Origin: CAYRGS01 sp964423875
GTDB taxonomy: Bacteria > UBA8248 > JACPRG01 > G963555815
NCBI GenBank assembly: GCA_964423875.1
Contig: CAYRGS010000011.1
Location: 1-53,406 of the forward strand
DNA: 53,406 nucleotides
Direction: 5' to 3'
The translations under genes and the position numbers were made by a program. Positions 9,099-17,662 of the stretch are shown piece after piece (position 1 is the stretch's first letter; each line of letters opens with the position of its first letter). The notes under the pieces were generated by a model. That model did not search any database and had not been told where the DNA came from. It saw nothing but the letters and a program-made list of their open reading frames with translations.

Positions 9099-9893
9099 AT
9101 GAAATCAACCCCCGGCGTCCTTCAGGTGCAAAACGTCCACGTCGTCTATCCGGGCCGTCCGGGGAGAGGCCGCCCCGGTGAGGTGCGGGCGCTCCGCGGC
9201 GTAAACCTCTCGGTCGCGGCGGGGGAAACCGTTGCACTCGTCGGCGAGAGTGGCTCGGGAAAAACCACGCTGCTGAAGCTCTTCAATCGCCTGGTCGAGC
9301 CTTCCCAAGGGGTCGTTCTCGTGCGGGGAGAGGACGTTGCGTCCCAGGATCCCATCCGGCTTCGCAGGCACATTGGTTACGTCCAGCAAGAGGGCGGGCT
9401 TCTGCCCCACTGGACAATCGCCCGCAACGTCGAGCTGGTGCCCCGGCTTCTGGGATGGGACCCCGAGAAGCGGCGCGTGCGAACCCGGGAGGTCCTGGAG
9501 CTGGTCGGTCTGCCCGACACGGACCTAGCCGAAAGGCACCCCCGGGAGCTGTCGGGCGGACAGCGCCAGCGCGTGGCCATCGCCCGCGCCCTGGCGGCCG
9601 GTCCGGACGTGGTCCTTCTGGACGAGCCTTTCGGCGCGCTCGACCCCATCACCCGGGCGGACCTCCAGCGCGAGTTCCTCAATCTCAGCGCCCGCATGGA
9701 GAAAACAATCCTCCTGGTGACCCATGACGTCGAGGAGGCCTTCCTGCTGGCCGACCGGGTGGCCGTCATGCGGGAGGGGACGATCCACCAGGTTGACGCG
9801 CCCCGGCTCCTGCGCGACGCCCCCACCACGGAGTACGTCCGGGCGCTGCTTGAGCGGACGCAAACAGCACCCCTCCGGGAAGAGGGAAATTGA
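9099..9893 (+). CDS. ABC transporter ATP-binding protein, glycine-betaine/quaternary-amine type
   Basis: This 264-residue ATPase has Walker A GESGSGKTT (about residue 50), the Q-loop QQEGGLLPHWT, signature LSGGQRQRVAIARALA, Walker B VVLLDEPFGALDP and the H-loop LVTHDVEEAF. The Q-loop neighbourhood and the EDVASQDPIRLRRHIGY stretch are typical of OpuCA/ProV/OsmoV-type ATPases. It energises uptake of quaternary amines such as betaine or choline, and in some systems ergothioneine. The start at ATG 9099 was preferred to the longer frame from 9042 because conserved sequence begins soon after it. It lacks the C-terminal CBS domains of many OpuA-type ATPases. The stop overlaps the next gene (TGATG), so the two are coupled. 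Confidence 0.88.
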   Translation: MKSTPGVLQVQNVHVVYPGRPGRGRPGEVRALRGVNLSVAAGETVALVGESGSGKTTLLKLFNRLVEPSQGVVLVRGEDVASQDPIRLRRHIGYVQQEGGLLPHWTIARNVELVPRLLGWDPEKRRVRTREVLELVGLPDTDLAERHPRELSGGQRQRVAIARALAAGPDVVLLDEPFGALDPITRADLQREFLNLSARMEKTILLVTHDVEEAFLLADRVAVMREGTIHQVDAPRLLRDAPTTEYVRALLERTQTAPLREEGN

Positions 9894-11500
9894 TGGCCTT
9901 CCTACGGCCGCCGTGCAGGAAGATCCTGCGCCGCGCCGGATGGGCCGCCCTGGCGGCGGTCCTTCTCTTCGCGCCGCCGGATGCAACCGGCGCGGCCCGC
10001 CAAGGACGCAAGGGGCCCGTGGTCGTCGGCTCGAAGAACTTCGCCGAGAACCGCTTGCTGGCGGAAATGTTCGCCCAGCTCATCGAACAGCGCGCGGGGC
10101 TCACCGTCACGCGGCGGTTCAACCTGGCGGGGACCCAGGTCCTGTTCGAAGGACTCCGAATGGGCGCCATCGATGTCTATCCCGAGTATACGGGCACGGG
10201 ATGGGTCTCCATCTTGAAGCGGCCCGCCCGGGGGACTCCGCCGGAAGTCCTGGCGCGGGTCCGGCGGGAATTCCTGCGGCGGTGGAAGCTGGTCTGGCTT
10301 GCGCCCCTGGGCTTTGAGAACGCCTACGAGCTCGCCATCCGGAAACAGACGGCCGAGCGCCACAGGCTCCGGACGATCTCCGATCTGGCGGGTGTCGCCG
10401 GAACCTTGCGCGGGGGGTTCGGGTACGAATTCGTCGGGCGGCCCGACGGCCTGCCCGGACTTTTAAAGACTTACGGTCTCCGGTTCTCCGAGATCCGGCG
10501 GCTCCAGCAGACCCTCAAGTATCAGGCCGCGGCGGCGGGCCAAGTGGACGTCATCGACGTATACACAACGGACGGCCGAATGTCCCTGAGCGGCCTGGTC
10601 ATCCTGGAGGACGACCGCGGTTTCTTTCCTCCCTACCAGGCGGCGCCGCTTGTACGGGCCGAGGCGCTGGATCGGTTCCCGAAGGTGGGAGAGGCGCTGT
10701 CGCTCCTGTCGGGCCTCCTGGACGAGAACCGGATGAGACGCCTCAACCGCCGGCTTCAGGAAGGCAAGGAGCCGGTTCCGCGCGTGGCGCGGGACGCCCT
10801 GGCGGCCCTCGGCCTGCTCGGCGGAACGAGTTTGGACGAACCGCCGGCGATCCGGTCGCCCGGGTTGGGGGCGCATCTGTGGACAGAGCGGAGCGCGTTG
10901 GGCGCCAGGGCGCTGGAGCATTTGGGAATGGTGAGCGCTTCCCTCCTCCTGGCGGCGATGTTCGCGATTCCCCTCGGGCTGGTCCTGGAGCGGAGGCGCA
11001 AGGCGGCCGAGGCAATCATTCGGGGGATCGGCGTCACACAGACGATTCCCTCCATCGCGCTCCTGGCCTTCATGATCCCCCTGCTGGGCGTGGGCGTGAA
11101 ACCGGCCATTGTGGCGCTCTGGGTCTACGCCCTGTTTCCCATCATCCGGAACACGTATACGGGCGTCCTGTCGGCGGACCCCACCGCGGCCGAGTCCGCC
11201 CTAGCGTTGGGGATGACGCCCGTCCAGGTCCTGCTGCGGGTGAGGCTCCCCCTCGCCGCCCCGGTGATCCTGGCAGGGGTCCGGACCGCCGCCGTCATTA
11301 ACGTCGGGACGGCGACCCTCGCGGCGTTCATCGGCGCCGGCGGGTTGGGGGAGCCCATCGTCACTGGCCTGCAACTGACCGATACAACGCTGATCCTCTC
11401 CGGCGCGCTGCCCGCCGCCGCCTTGGCCCTCGGGGTGGACGGACTTCTCGCCCTGGTGGAGCGCGGCTTCCGGCCGCGGGGTGTCCAGGAAACCCGGTAG
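9893..11500 (+). CDS. Fused substrate-binding protein-permease of a quaternary-amine ABC importer
   Basis: This 535-residue protein carries both external binding and membrane functions. Residues 1-34 are a signal or membrane anchor (LRRAGWAALAAVLLFAPP). About 40-300 form an OpuAC/OsmX-type binding domain with VVVGSKNFAENRLLAEMF and AIDVYPEYTGTGW. About 335-530 form a BPD-type permease with several membrane spans and the EAA-like loop AAESALALGMTPVQVLLRVR. Known fusions in this group, such as EgtU and OpuF types, usually place the permease first; here the binding domain is first. ATG 9893 overlaps the ATPase stop by 1 nt, with GAAGAGGG as ribosome site. The ligand is not predictable by eye. 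Confidence 0.88.
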   Translation: MAFLRPPCRKILRRAGWAALAAVLLFAPPDATGAARQGRKGPVVVGSKNFAENRLLAEMFAQLIEQRAGLTVTRRFNLAGTQVLFEGLRMGAIDVYPEYTGTGWVSILKRPARGTPPEVLARVRREFLRRWKLVWLAPLGFENAYELAIRKQTAERHRLRTISDLAGVAGTLRGGFGYEFVGRPDGLPGLLKTYGLRFSEIRRLQQTLKYQAAAAGQVDVIDVYTTDGRMSLSGLVILEDDRGFFPPYQAAPLVRAEALDRFPKVGEALSLLSGLLDENRMRRLNRRLQEGKEPVPRVARDALAALGLLGGTSLDEPPAIRSPGLGAHLWTERSALGARALEHLGMVSASLLLAAMFAIPLGLVLERRRKAAEAIIRGIGVTQTIPSIALLAFMIPLLGVGVKPAIVALWVYALFPIIRNTYTGVLSADPTAAESALALGMTPVQVLLRVRLPLAAPVILAGVRTAAVINVGTATLAAFIGAGGLGEPIVTGLQLTDTTLILSGALPAAALALGVDGLLALVERGFRPRGVQETR

Positions 11501-11539
11501 GCTGTCCGTCCGGGAAACCATCCAAGGAGGTGGCCGAAT

Positions 11540-12748
11540 TTGAACAGCCGAAGGGAATCCCGCACACGCGGCGTCGTCACAATGTTCGTCACAAATGTCA
11601 TCGTGACCATCGGGCTGGTCATGATTGCCCCGCTTCTGCCGGTGTTCGCCCAGCGGGCCGGGGCGTCCGGGGCCTGGATGGGAGCGCTCTTCGCCGCGGA
11701 CATGGTGGCCCGGACGGTGGCCATGCCTCTGTGCGGCAGGGCTTCGGACCGCTTCGGCCGAAGGCCCTTCCTCATCCTCGGACTGATCCTGTTCGCCGCG
11801 GCCTCCTTTTCGTTTACGCAGACATCCGGCAAGGCGACCCTGTTGGCCGTCCGGACCCTTCAGGGGGTGGGCGCGGGGATGGTGATCCCCGTCATCATGG
11901 CCTACTTCGGAGAATTCGCCTCGACCCACCGTGTGGCCTTAACGATGGGGACGCTGAACATCTCCTTTTTCGGAGGGCTGGCGGTCGGCCCCTTTTTGGG
12001 CGGGCTCCTGGAATCCCGCTTTTCCCTGGAAGCGCCCTTTTATTTTCTGGCGGCCGCCGCCCTCCTCAACGCGGGGTTCATCTTCTGGCTCCTGCCGGAG
12101 TCCGCCTCCCGGGGACAAACGAACGGAGGCCGGAAGGGTGGAACGGCGGACTCCGTCGCTCCGTGGAGAGCGGTCCTGTCCGACGCGACGCTGCGGCGGC
12201 TTTGCACACACCGGTTCCTGGTGTCATTCGGGGTCTCGACCGCTTGGGCCTTCGTCCCGCTCTACGCGGTCAAGGTGTTGGGACTCTCGACCTACGACGC
12301 CGGAATCGCCGTCGGCGCCATCACCCTGTTGACGGCCGTCCTCATTTCGCCCGGGGGCTGGGTCGGAGACCGGGTGGACCAGTGGCTGCTCATCCTCGCC
12401 GGAACGCTGATCCTGTCGCTCTGTTTCGGGGCGGTCTCCTGGTCAAAAGGGTTCTGGGCGCTGGCCGCGGTCTGCGGGACCATGGGCCTGGCCCAGGCCT
12501 GCTACATGCCCGCCGCCTACGCCCTCATAGTGGGCGTCGGCCGGGGGATGGGGATGGGCGCGAGCCTGGGCGTTTACTCGACCTCCCTCACCCTCGGCCT
12601 TGCGGTCGGCCCCCTCGTCTCGGGAATGCTGGTCGACGGGTTCGGGTTGCGGACGACGTTTCTCGTGACCGGGGCGCTGGGCCTTTTCGCGGCCGGGACG
12701 ATCTTGAAGCGGGTGAATCTCAAGAAGGTGACGGCGGGCGATTCGTAG
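11540..12748 (+). CDS. Major facilitator superfamily transporter
   Basis: This 402-residue integral membrane protein has the MFS loop 2-3 signature GRASDRFGRRPFL at about residues 64-76. An antiporter-like motif C region, ISFFGGLAVGPFLGG, lies at about 147-161, and the repeat in the second half includes GLAVGPLVSGMLVDGFG. These proteins move small solutes using ion gradients; the layout resembles drug or metabolite efflux pumps. Translation begins at TTG 11540, supported by a strong AAGGAGG site with 9-nt spacing. It follows the ABC importer by 39 bp and may be read through from it. The substrate is unknown. Confidence 0.88.
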   Translation: MNSRRESRTRGVVTMFVTNVIVTIGLVMIAPLLPVFAQRAGASGAWMGALFAADMVARTVAMPLCGRASDRFGRRPFLILGLILFAAASFSFTQTSGKATLLAVRTLQGVGAGMVIPVIMAYFGEFASTHRVALTMGTLNISFFGGLAVGPFLGGLLESRFSLEAPFYFLAAAALLNAGFIFWLLPESASRGQTNGGRKGGTADSVAPWRAVLSDATLRRLCTHRFLVSFGVSTAWAFVPLYAVKVLGLSTYDAGIAVGAITLLTAVLISPGGWVGDRVDQWLLILAGTLILSLCFGAVSWSKGFWALAAVCGTMGLAQACYMPAAYALIVGVGRGMGMGASLGVYSTSLTLGLAVGPLVSGMLVDGFGLRTTFLVTGALGLFAAGTILKRVNLKKVTAGDS

Positions 12749-12984
12749 CGGGGCGCCGATCTTCCAGGAGGGGTGGACGGGCGCCATTTAAAATCCGAGC
12801 CGGGGGATACGGAACCCCTCTCCCCTCCCCCTCGTTGAAGCCCGGTTGTGGGGCGTCCTCAACCGCCCTTGACAACCATCCGCCACACCCGGCATCGTCG
12901 GTTATTGGGGTGAAACTTCGACCGGGCCGGACCGAACCCGCGCCGGCGACGGTCCTGGGAAAAGCGGAGTTCAATGAGGAGACG

Positions 12985-13413
12985 ATGACCATGCCGGACA
13001 TCAAACCGCATTTGAAGCTGACGCAAGAAGGGGCCCTGAAGATTTTGAACGCGGCCATCCAAAAGGCGGATGAAATGGGCCAGCCGCAGTGCATCGCCGT
13101 CGTAGACGACGGGGGGCACCTGCTGGCGTTCGTTCGGATGGACGGGGCCAAAGTCCTGAGCATCGATTCTTCAACCCGGAAAGCGATGACGGCGTCTTCC
13201 AGCCGCGTCCCCACCAGCGGGGTGTCGAAGGACAACGAGCTGAAGCTCGCCCACGCCACAAGCGGCAAGCTGACGAACCTGAAAGGCGGTCTCCCTATCA
13301 TCATCGACGGTCACGTCGTCGGAGGGATCGGCGTCGGTTCCGGGACGGGCGAGCAGGATCTCGAAGTCGCCATAGAGGCGCTGAAGGCAGTGGAAGGGAC
13401 GAAGGAGTTTTAA
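12985..13413 (+). CDS. GlcG/HbpS-like heme-binding family protein (DUF336)
   Basis: This 142-residue protein shows the family pattern: an N-terminal helix LTQEGALKILNAAIQKADEM, then CIAVVDDGGHLLAFVRMDGA, a central helix region with SSTRKAMTA, and LPIIIDGHVVGGIGVGSGT near the end followed by EQDLEVAIEALKAV. Some relatives bind heme or take part in redox sensing, while others accompany glycolate or diol metabolism; the role here is unknown. Two in-frame ATGs occur (12985 and 12991) after GAGGAG. The second has the better spacing, so the protein may be 2 residues shorter. A much longer frame running through the MFS gene in another phase is not real. Confidence 0.85.
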   Translation: MTMPDIKPHLKLTQEGALKILNAAIQKADEMGQPQCIAVVDDGGHLLAFVRMDGAKVLSIDSSTRKAMTASSSRVPTSGVSKDNELKLAHATSGKLTNLKGGLPIIIDGHVVGGIGVGSGTGEQDLEVAIEALKAVEGTKEF

Positions 13414-13684
13414 CGGAGCGCTGAAGGCAACCTGCGCGCCCGGACCGCTTGTGGCCATAGGCATAGGGTCCAAATGAGAAGCAATAAGCATATTGGTTGG
13501 ATTCGCTTCATGGCTCCCCTCCTTCATCGTCCAAAATTCTGATCAACTGATGGTCCGGCACTTCGTTCGCCGAAAAGAGATCGCCATCGGTGGCTTGATC
13601 CCGTTAACGTTGGCGGATGCACGCAACGGTCATTTGTACGGGCGGGGACGAGGGGAGGCTTTCAAAAAGCGCCCCCCGCGGCTC

Positions 13685-14692
13685 TCAAAACCCGTCCGCG
13701 AAGGCATCGATCATCGCCTTGGGATCGTCCCCGAGGGGGTAGAGGATTGGACACGTGCACCCGGATTCGCAGTATTGGCGGACCTTGGCGCGGCAGTCGT
13801 CGGCGTTGCCGGCCGCCGCGACCTTCTGGACGATGTCGTCCGTCACCAAGTGCTTCGCGTCCAGCAGTTTGGACTCGTCGGCAGGCCAGCCCACAATCTC
13901 GTTCACCGCGTCGATCAAATCCTGGGACACACCGCTGGCCTTCATGATGTGGGGCTGTTGGCCCAGGTAGAGCGTAACCATCTTCCGGGCGTTGTCCAGG
14001 GCCTTATCGCGGTTCTCATCGAGCGAGCAGACGACGAGCTGGGGCCGGTCGATGTCTTCCACAGCCCGGCCGGCCTTGGCCGCGCCTTTGGCGAGGGCCT
14101 CCATGGCCTGGGCGTTGTAGTCTTCGGAGACCAGGTAGTTGAGGCAGACGCCGTCGCCGATCTCCCCCGTCAACTCCATCATCTTCATCCCCGTCGCGCC
14201 AATGTAGATGGGGACGTTTCGCGGCTGGTCGGCCCCGTAGATCGGATCGATCTGGATGTCCTCGACGTTGACGTATTCGCCCTTGAACGTCACGTTCTCC
14301 ATCCGGAGAAGGCGGCGGACGACCTCGACGATCTCCCGCATGACGGTGAGGGATTTCCTTCGCTTCACGCCCACCTTCGAGGCCAACGGCTCCCACCAGG
14401 CCCCGATGCCCAGGATTACGCGGCCCGGGGCCAGATCGTCCAGGGTATAGAAGGTCTGGGCGATGAAGGCCGGATTGCGGGTCCATATGCTGATGACGCC
14501 CGAGGCCACCTTGATGCGGCTCGTGACCGCCGCAAAAGCGGCGAGGGGAATGGTGCACTCGCGGACAAGTCGGGATTCCGCCTGCCAAACCGCGTCAAAG
14601 CCCCGCTCCTCGGCGTATTGGACAATTTCCATACCCTCACGGGGCGGATGGGCGTCCTGAAGATAGATTGCTACACGGTTCTCATCGGGCAT
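13685..14692 (-). CDS. LLM-class flavin-dependent oxidoreductase (F420-type)
   Basis: This 335-residue luciferase-like TIM barrel begins MPDENRVAIYLQD. It has EERGFDAVWQAESRLVREC (residues 27-45), SGVISIWTRNPAFIAQTFYT, GRVILGIGAWWEPLASKVG and VPIYIGATGMKMMELTGEIG. These stretches resemble the F420-dependent methylene-tetrahydromethanopterin reductase-like branch more than FMN monooxygenases, although that assignment needs a profile search. It differs in these motifs from the protein at 4189-5217, so it is not a recent duplicate. I set the start at ATG 14692 because the conserved barrel begins there. A possible extended -10 promoter lies at 14857-14865. It appears to be transcribed alone. Confidence 0.88.
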   Translation of the reverse strand: MPDENRVAIYLQDAHPPREGMEIVQYAEERGFDAVWQAESRLVRECTIPLAAFAAVTSRIKVASGVISIWTRNPAFIAQTFYTLDDLAPGRVILGIGAWWEPLASKVGVKRRKSLTVMREIVEVVRRLLRMENVTFKGEYVNVEDIQIDPIYGADQPRNVPIYIGATGMKMMELTGEIGDGVCLNYLVSEDYNAQAMEALAKGAAKAGRAVEDIDRPQLVVCSLDENRDKALDNARKMVTLYLGQQPHIMKASGVSQDLIDAVNEIVGWPADESKLLDAKHLVTDDIVQKVAAAGNADDCRAKVRQYCESGCTCPILYPLGDDPKAMIDAFADGF

Positions 14693-14856
14693 ACCGGTTC
14701 TCCAATTCGTTGAGTGCGCCCCTCCGGACCTTCGGGCCGGGTCTCCGGAAGGGTTCCGTTTTGACAAGGTTCTTTCCGCCGCTGCATCTGAAACCTGCCC
14801 ATGGAATTCCCAACTGCGCCGATTCGGGGGATCAGGTCATACGGTCTTGATTCGGA

Positions 14857-14865
14857 ATTATACCA
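14857..14865 (-). promoter_or_regulatory. Extended -10 promoter candidate for the flavin oxidoreductase
   Basis: On the minus strand the sequence reads TGGTATAAT, a perfect -10 with the TG extension, about 165 bp before the start at 14692. The -35 position is a poor match, which is typical of extended -10 promoters. The rest of 14693-15175 holds the leader of the cold-shock gene and no other gene that I can support. Confidence 0.45.
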
Positions 14866-15175
14866 TGGGCGAGCCGTCTCACCGTCAGGGAAAACCGGCT
14901 CCTGGGCCTTCATCCGGCCTTACCGTTGCGTCCGGAACAACCTTTGGTTTGATTTGTACAGTTAAATTCGAGAATTGGAAAGTTCGCCATGTTTGTCGGC
15001 TTCCATCATTACGTGCGAACCCTCAGAAGTGTTCTTGGCGGAGGGGGGGATAATCGAAACCTGAATTCATGTTGCGCGCGCGACCTCGGAACTGTAAATA
15101 GTCATCTTATCTCCCAGTTTCGCACGACAGGCGTGTCCGACGGGGATCTGACTTCCATGATCAGGAGAAGGTTCA

Positions 15176-15388
15176 GTGACAGTAGGTACGGTGAAATGGT
15201 TCAGTGACGCAAAGGGTTATGGCTTTATTTCGCAGTCCGACGGTGACGATGTCTTCGTCCACCACACGCAAATTGAGGGTGAGGGTTTCAAGACGCTTGA
15301 GGAAGGCGACAACGTGACCTTCGATATCACCGAAGGTCCAAAAGGCCTCCAGGCCTCGAATGTGAAAAAGACAGAGGGCGGCGAGTAA
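15176..15388 (+). CDS. Cold-shock protein (CspA family)
   Basis: This 70-residue single cold-shock domain has RNP1 KGYGFI (residues 13-18) and RNP2 DVFVHH (25-30), and begins MTVGTVKWFSDAKGYGFI. It binds single-stranded RNA or DNA and melts RNA structure in the cytosol. Translation starts at GTG 15176, preceded by AGGAGAAGG. The gap before it (from 14693) is long and free of genes, as is common for csp genes with long regulated leaders. A strong terminator follows 20 bp after the stop, so it is a single-gene transcript. A second, fused cold-shock domain is at 33116-33625. Confidence 0.95.
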   Translation: MTVGTVKWFSDAKGYGFISQSDGDDVFVHHTQIEGEGFKTLEEGDNVTFDITEGPKGLQASNVKKTEGGE

Positions 15389-15409
15389 AAAAATCCTGAA
15401 GACGAAGAT

Positions 15410-15444
15410 AAAAACGGCGGCCGGCATCGGTCGCCGTTTTTTTG
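15410..15444 (+). terminator. Rho-independent terminator of the cold-shock gene
   Basis: Stem AAAAACGGCG / CGCCGTTTTT is a 10-bp perfect match, extended inward by a G-T and two G-C pairs, with loop GGCATC. It is followed by further Ts. It begins 22 nt after the csp stop codon. Confidence 0.88.
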
Positions 15445-15488
15445 CTTAGCGCCCAATTGAATCAACCGGGGGGACTTTACCCGGCCGC

Positions 15489-16088
15489 ATGGGCGGCGCG
15501 CTGTATCAAAATTCGCCCCCGCTTGTCATTCCGGTCGGCCCCAAGGACCCGTTCGGCGTCCCATATGAGCTCTTCTGTGGCATGGAACAGGCCGTAGAGA
15601 CCGCCGCGGAGAAACCCTTCCGGCCGCAAAGGCTGGGACACGTGGGACTCGGGACGAAGGACTTGGACGGATCAGTGAAGTTCGCCACAGAGGTCCTGGG
15701 CTTCCGAATCTCCGACTGGGTTCGCGGGGTCTTGTGCTTCGTCCGGTGCAACGAGGACCACCACGCCCTGACGTTTGTCCAGAGCGGCGTTCACAAACTC
15801 CACCATGCGGGCTACGAGACGGGGGACTTCGAAGGCATCAAGCGGTTCGCCGACCATGCCTCCGCCAACAACGTGTTCCTCGAATGGGGACCCGGACGGC
15901 ACCCGCCCGGCGAGACCCTCTTCGCGTACGTCCGGGACCCCGACGGGAACATCGTCGAGCTGGTCCGGATCGAAGACGAAGAGCGCTGGCAGGTCCAGGT
16001 ACTCGAGCCGGGGCCGAAGAGCGTGGACCGCTGGGGGAGCGCCCCGCCGGGCGAAGATTTTTTGCGCGGACCCGGTTGGAGCTTTTAA
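15489..16088 (+). CDS. Extradiol dioxygenase (VOC family) lacking most of its N-terminal domain
   Basis: This 199-residue protein corresponds to the catalytic half of a two-domain type I extradiol dioxygenase, normally about 300 residues. Residues 19-30 (KDPFGVPYELFC) look like the closing strand of the missing N-terminal domain. The C-terminal domain has the expected metal ligands H51 (RLGHVGL), H105 or H106 (KLHHAGYE) and E157 (GNIVELV), plus H138 and Y147 of the active-site loop (GPGRHPPG, FAYVRDPDGN). So the iron site looks intact. These enzymes cleave catechols next to the two hydroxyls. The start, ATG 15489, has no good ribosome site. It may be a remnant cut by rearrangement or a functional single-domain form. 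A dienelactone hydrolase gene follows. Confidence 0.75.
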   Translation: MGGALYQNSPPLVIPVGPKDPFGVPYELFCGMEQAVETAAEKPFRPQRLGHVGLGTKDLDGSVKFATEVLGFRISDWVRGVLCFVRCNEDHHALTFVQSGVHKLHHAGYETGDFEGIKRFADHASANNVFLEWGPGRHPPGETLFAYVRDPDGNIVELVRIEDEERWQVQVLEPGPKSVDRWGSAPPGEDFLRGPGWSF

Positions 16089-16171
16089 ACCAAACCCCGG
16101 CGGTCAGGCGGCGCGGAAGCTCCGCTTGGACCGGCGTCGGACCCGCCCGCCCGGATCGACGGGAGTGGAGA

Positions 16172-16894
16172 ATGACCGTGGCAGACCGAAACATCCGCAT
16201 CGACGTTGACGGAACCGAGGTCCCCGCATATCTGGCGCTGCCCGAAGGGTCGGGGTCGCACCCCGGCATGCTGGTCATTGAGGAGATCTTCGGCGTCAAC
16301 GACCAGATCCGGGATGTCTGCCGCCGGTTCGCGAGCGAGGGATACGCCGCGATTTTGGTGGAACACTTTCATCGCGAAACCAAGCCGCTGACCCCGTATG
16401 AGGACAGGGAAGCGGCGGGGGGGAAGATGCGCCGCCTGAAGGACACCGAGATGATGGCGGAGATGCGCGCGGGCGTGGATTATTTGAAGACCCTGGTGGA
16501 GGTCAATGAAGACCGCGTTGGCGTCATCGGCTACTGCTTGGGAGGAACGCTCTCCTACCTGGCGGCCGCGAAGATGCCGGACTTGGCCGCCTGTGTCGTC
16601 TACTACGGGACCGCCATCGTCAACGACGACTTGAATGAGAACACCCCGGTCGCTCCGATCAGCCTGACGAAAGACATCCATTGTCCCGTCCTGGGCCACT
16701 TCGCCGAGAATGACCACGCCGTCCCCCTCGAACACGTCGAGCGAATCAAGGGGGCGTTGAGCGACGCGGCGAAGATGCACGAAGTCTTCGTCTACGAGGG
16801 AGCGCTTCACGCCTTTTTTCGCGATAACGACCCGAACAGGTATCACCCGGACGCGGCCGGGCTTTCCTGGAGGCGTACACTGTCCTTTCTATAA
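16172..16894 (+). CDS. Dienelactone hydrolase family protein
   Basis: This 240-residue alpha/beta hydrolase has the DLH-type cysteine nucleophile C122 in GYCLGG, an acid in FAEND at about residue 181 and H213 in GALHAFF. The N-terminal LVIEEIFGVNDQIRDVCRRF is also characteristic. The best-known activity opens dienelactone to maleylacetate in chlorocatechol degradation, but most family members act on other lactones or esters. ATG 16172 was chosen within a longer open frame because the family match starts here and GGAG lies just upstream. It follows the dioxygenase by 83 bp, which hints at an aromatic ring-cleavage function. This is inference. Confidence 0.9.
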   Translation: MTVADRNIRIDVDGTEVPAYLALPEGSGSHPGMLVIEEIFGVNDQIRDVCRRFASEGYAAILVEHFHRETKPLTPYEDREAAGGKMRRLKDTEMMAEMRAGVDYLKTLVEVNEDRVGVIGYCLGGTLSYLAAAKMPDLAACVVYYGTAIVNDDLNENTPVAPISLTKDIHCPVLGHFAENDHAVPLEHVERIKGALSDAAKMHEVFVYEGALHAFFRDNDPNRYHPDAAGLSWRRTLSFL

Positions 16895-17008
16895 AAGAAC
16901 CTGAAGGGTTAGGGGCAACACCGTCCGCCCACGCGGCCTCCGGGAAATCCCTTCGCATTTCCGGTGTCCAAACCCGCGAATTCGAAAACCGAGCCAGGGG
17001 GAAATTTC

Positions 17009-17662
17009 ATGGAAGAGAATCACACGCCGATCGAACTGGACCTGGCAAAGACGGCCTTTGTCGTCATCGATATGCAAAACGACTACTGCTCGCCGGGCGG
17101 GGATTTTGACCAACGGGGGATCCCCATCGAGCCCGCCCAGGGCATCTTGCCGAACATCCGGCAACTGCTCGACGCAGCGCGGGGCCGGGAAATCTTCGTC
17201 CTCTACACCACCATGGTCTTCGACGAATTCACCTACGAGGACCGCCACCACAAAATTGTCCCGGATCGGATGCGCGACCGGAAACTGTGCCAGCGGGGGA
17301 CCTGGGGCGCGAAAGTGATGGATGCGCTCGCGCCCCGGCCGGAGGAGTTGACCATCGAGAAATGCCGGTACAGCGCCTTTTACAACACCAACCTCGAGAT
17401 CTTGCTCCGCAACCGGGGGATCACGACGCTCATCCTGGCGGGGGTGGTGACAAACGTGTGCGTGGAATCCACCGCGCGGGACGCCTGGCACCGCGACTTC
17501 GACTTGCTTGTCGTGAGCGACGCGACGGCCAGCTACGCCAAGGACCTCCACGAGGGAGCGCTCACGAACATCGCGCACCTCTGCGGGGCGGTGCGCCCAA
17601 CGGAAGAAGTCATCCGGCTATTGGGCATGGAGGCGAAAAAGCCGGCAGGGCTGACAGATTGA
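17009..17662 (+). CDS. Isochorismatase-family cysteine hydrolase
   Basis: This 217-residue protein has the full catalytic triad of the cysteine hydrolase branch: D21 (VVIDMQND), K118 (IEKCRYSAF) and C151 (GVVTNVCVEST). The general layout is close to RutB, biuret hydrolase and N-carbamoylsarcosine amidase, which release carbamate or ammonia from carbamoyl amides. The exact substrate cannot be told from sequence alone. The start at ATG 17009 follows GGGGGAAA; a longer form from 16964 is less likely. It stands 114 bp after the dienelactone hydrolase gene. Together with HyuAB and the Sox-like complex it could fit an N-methylhydantoin route, but the genes are far apart. Confidence 0.88.
   Translation: MEENHTPIELDLAKTAFVVIDMQNDYCSPGGDFDQRGIPIEPAQGILPNIRQLLDAARGREIFVLYTTMVFDEFTYEDRHHKIVPDRMRDRKLCQRGTWGAKVMDALAPRPEELTIEKCRYSAFYNTNLEILLRNRGITTLILAGVVTNVCVESTARDAWHRDFDLLVVSDATASYAKDLHEGALTNIAHLCGAVRPTEEVIRLLGMEAKKPAGLTD

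Noticed and set aside
11530..12984. The first two-thirds of a 627-codon plus frame that ends as the GlcG/HbpS-like gene
   Set aside because: Only the part from 12985 on has family sequence and its own ribosome site. The earlier part is the MFS gene read in the wrong phase.
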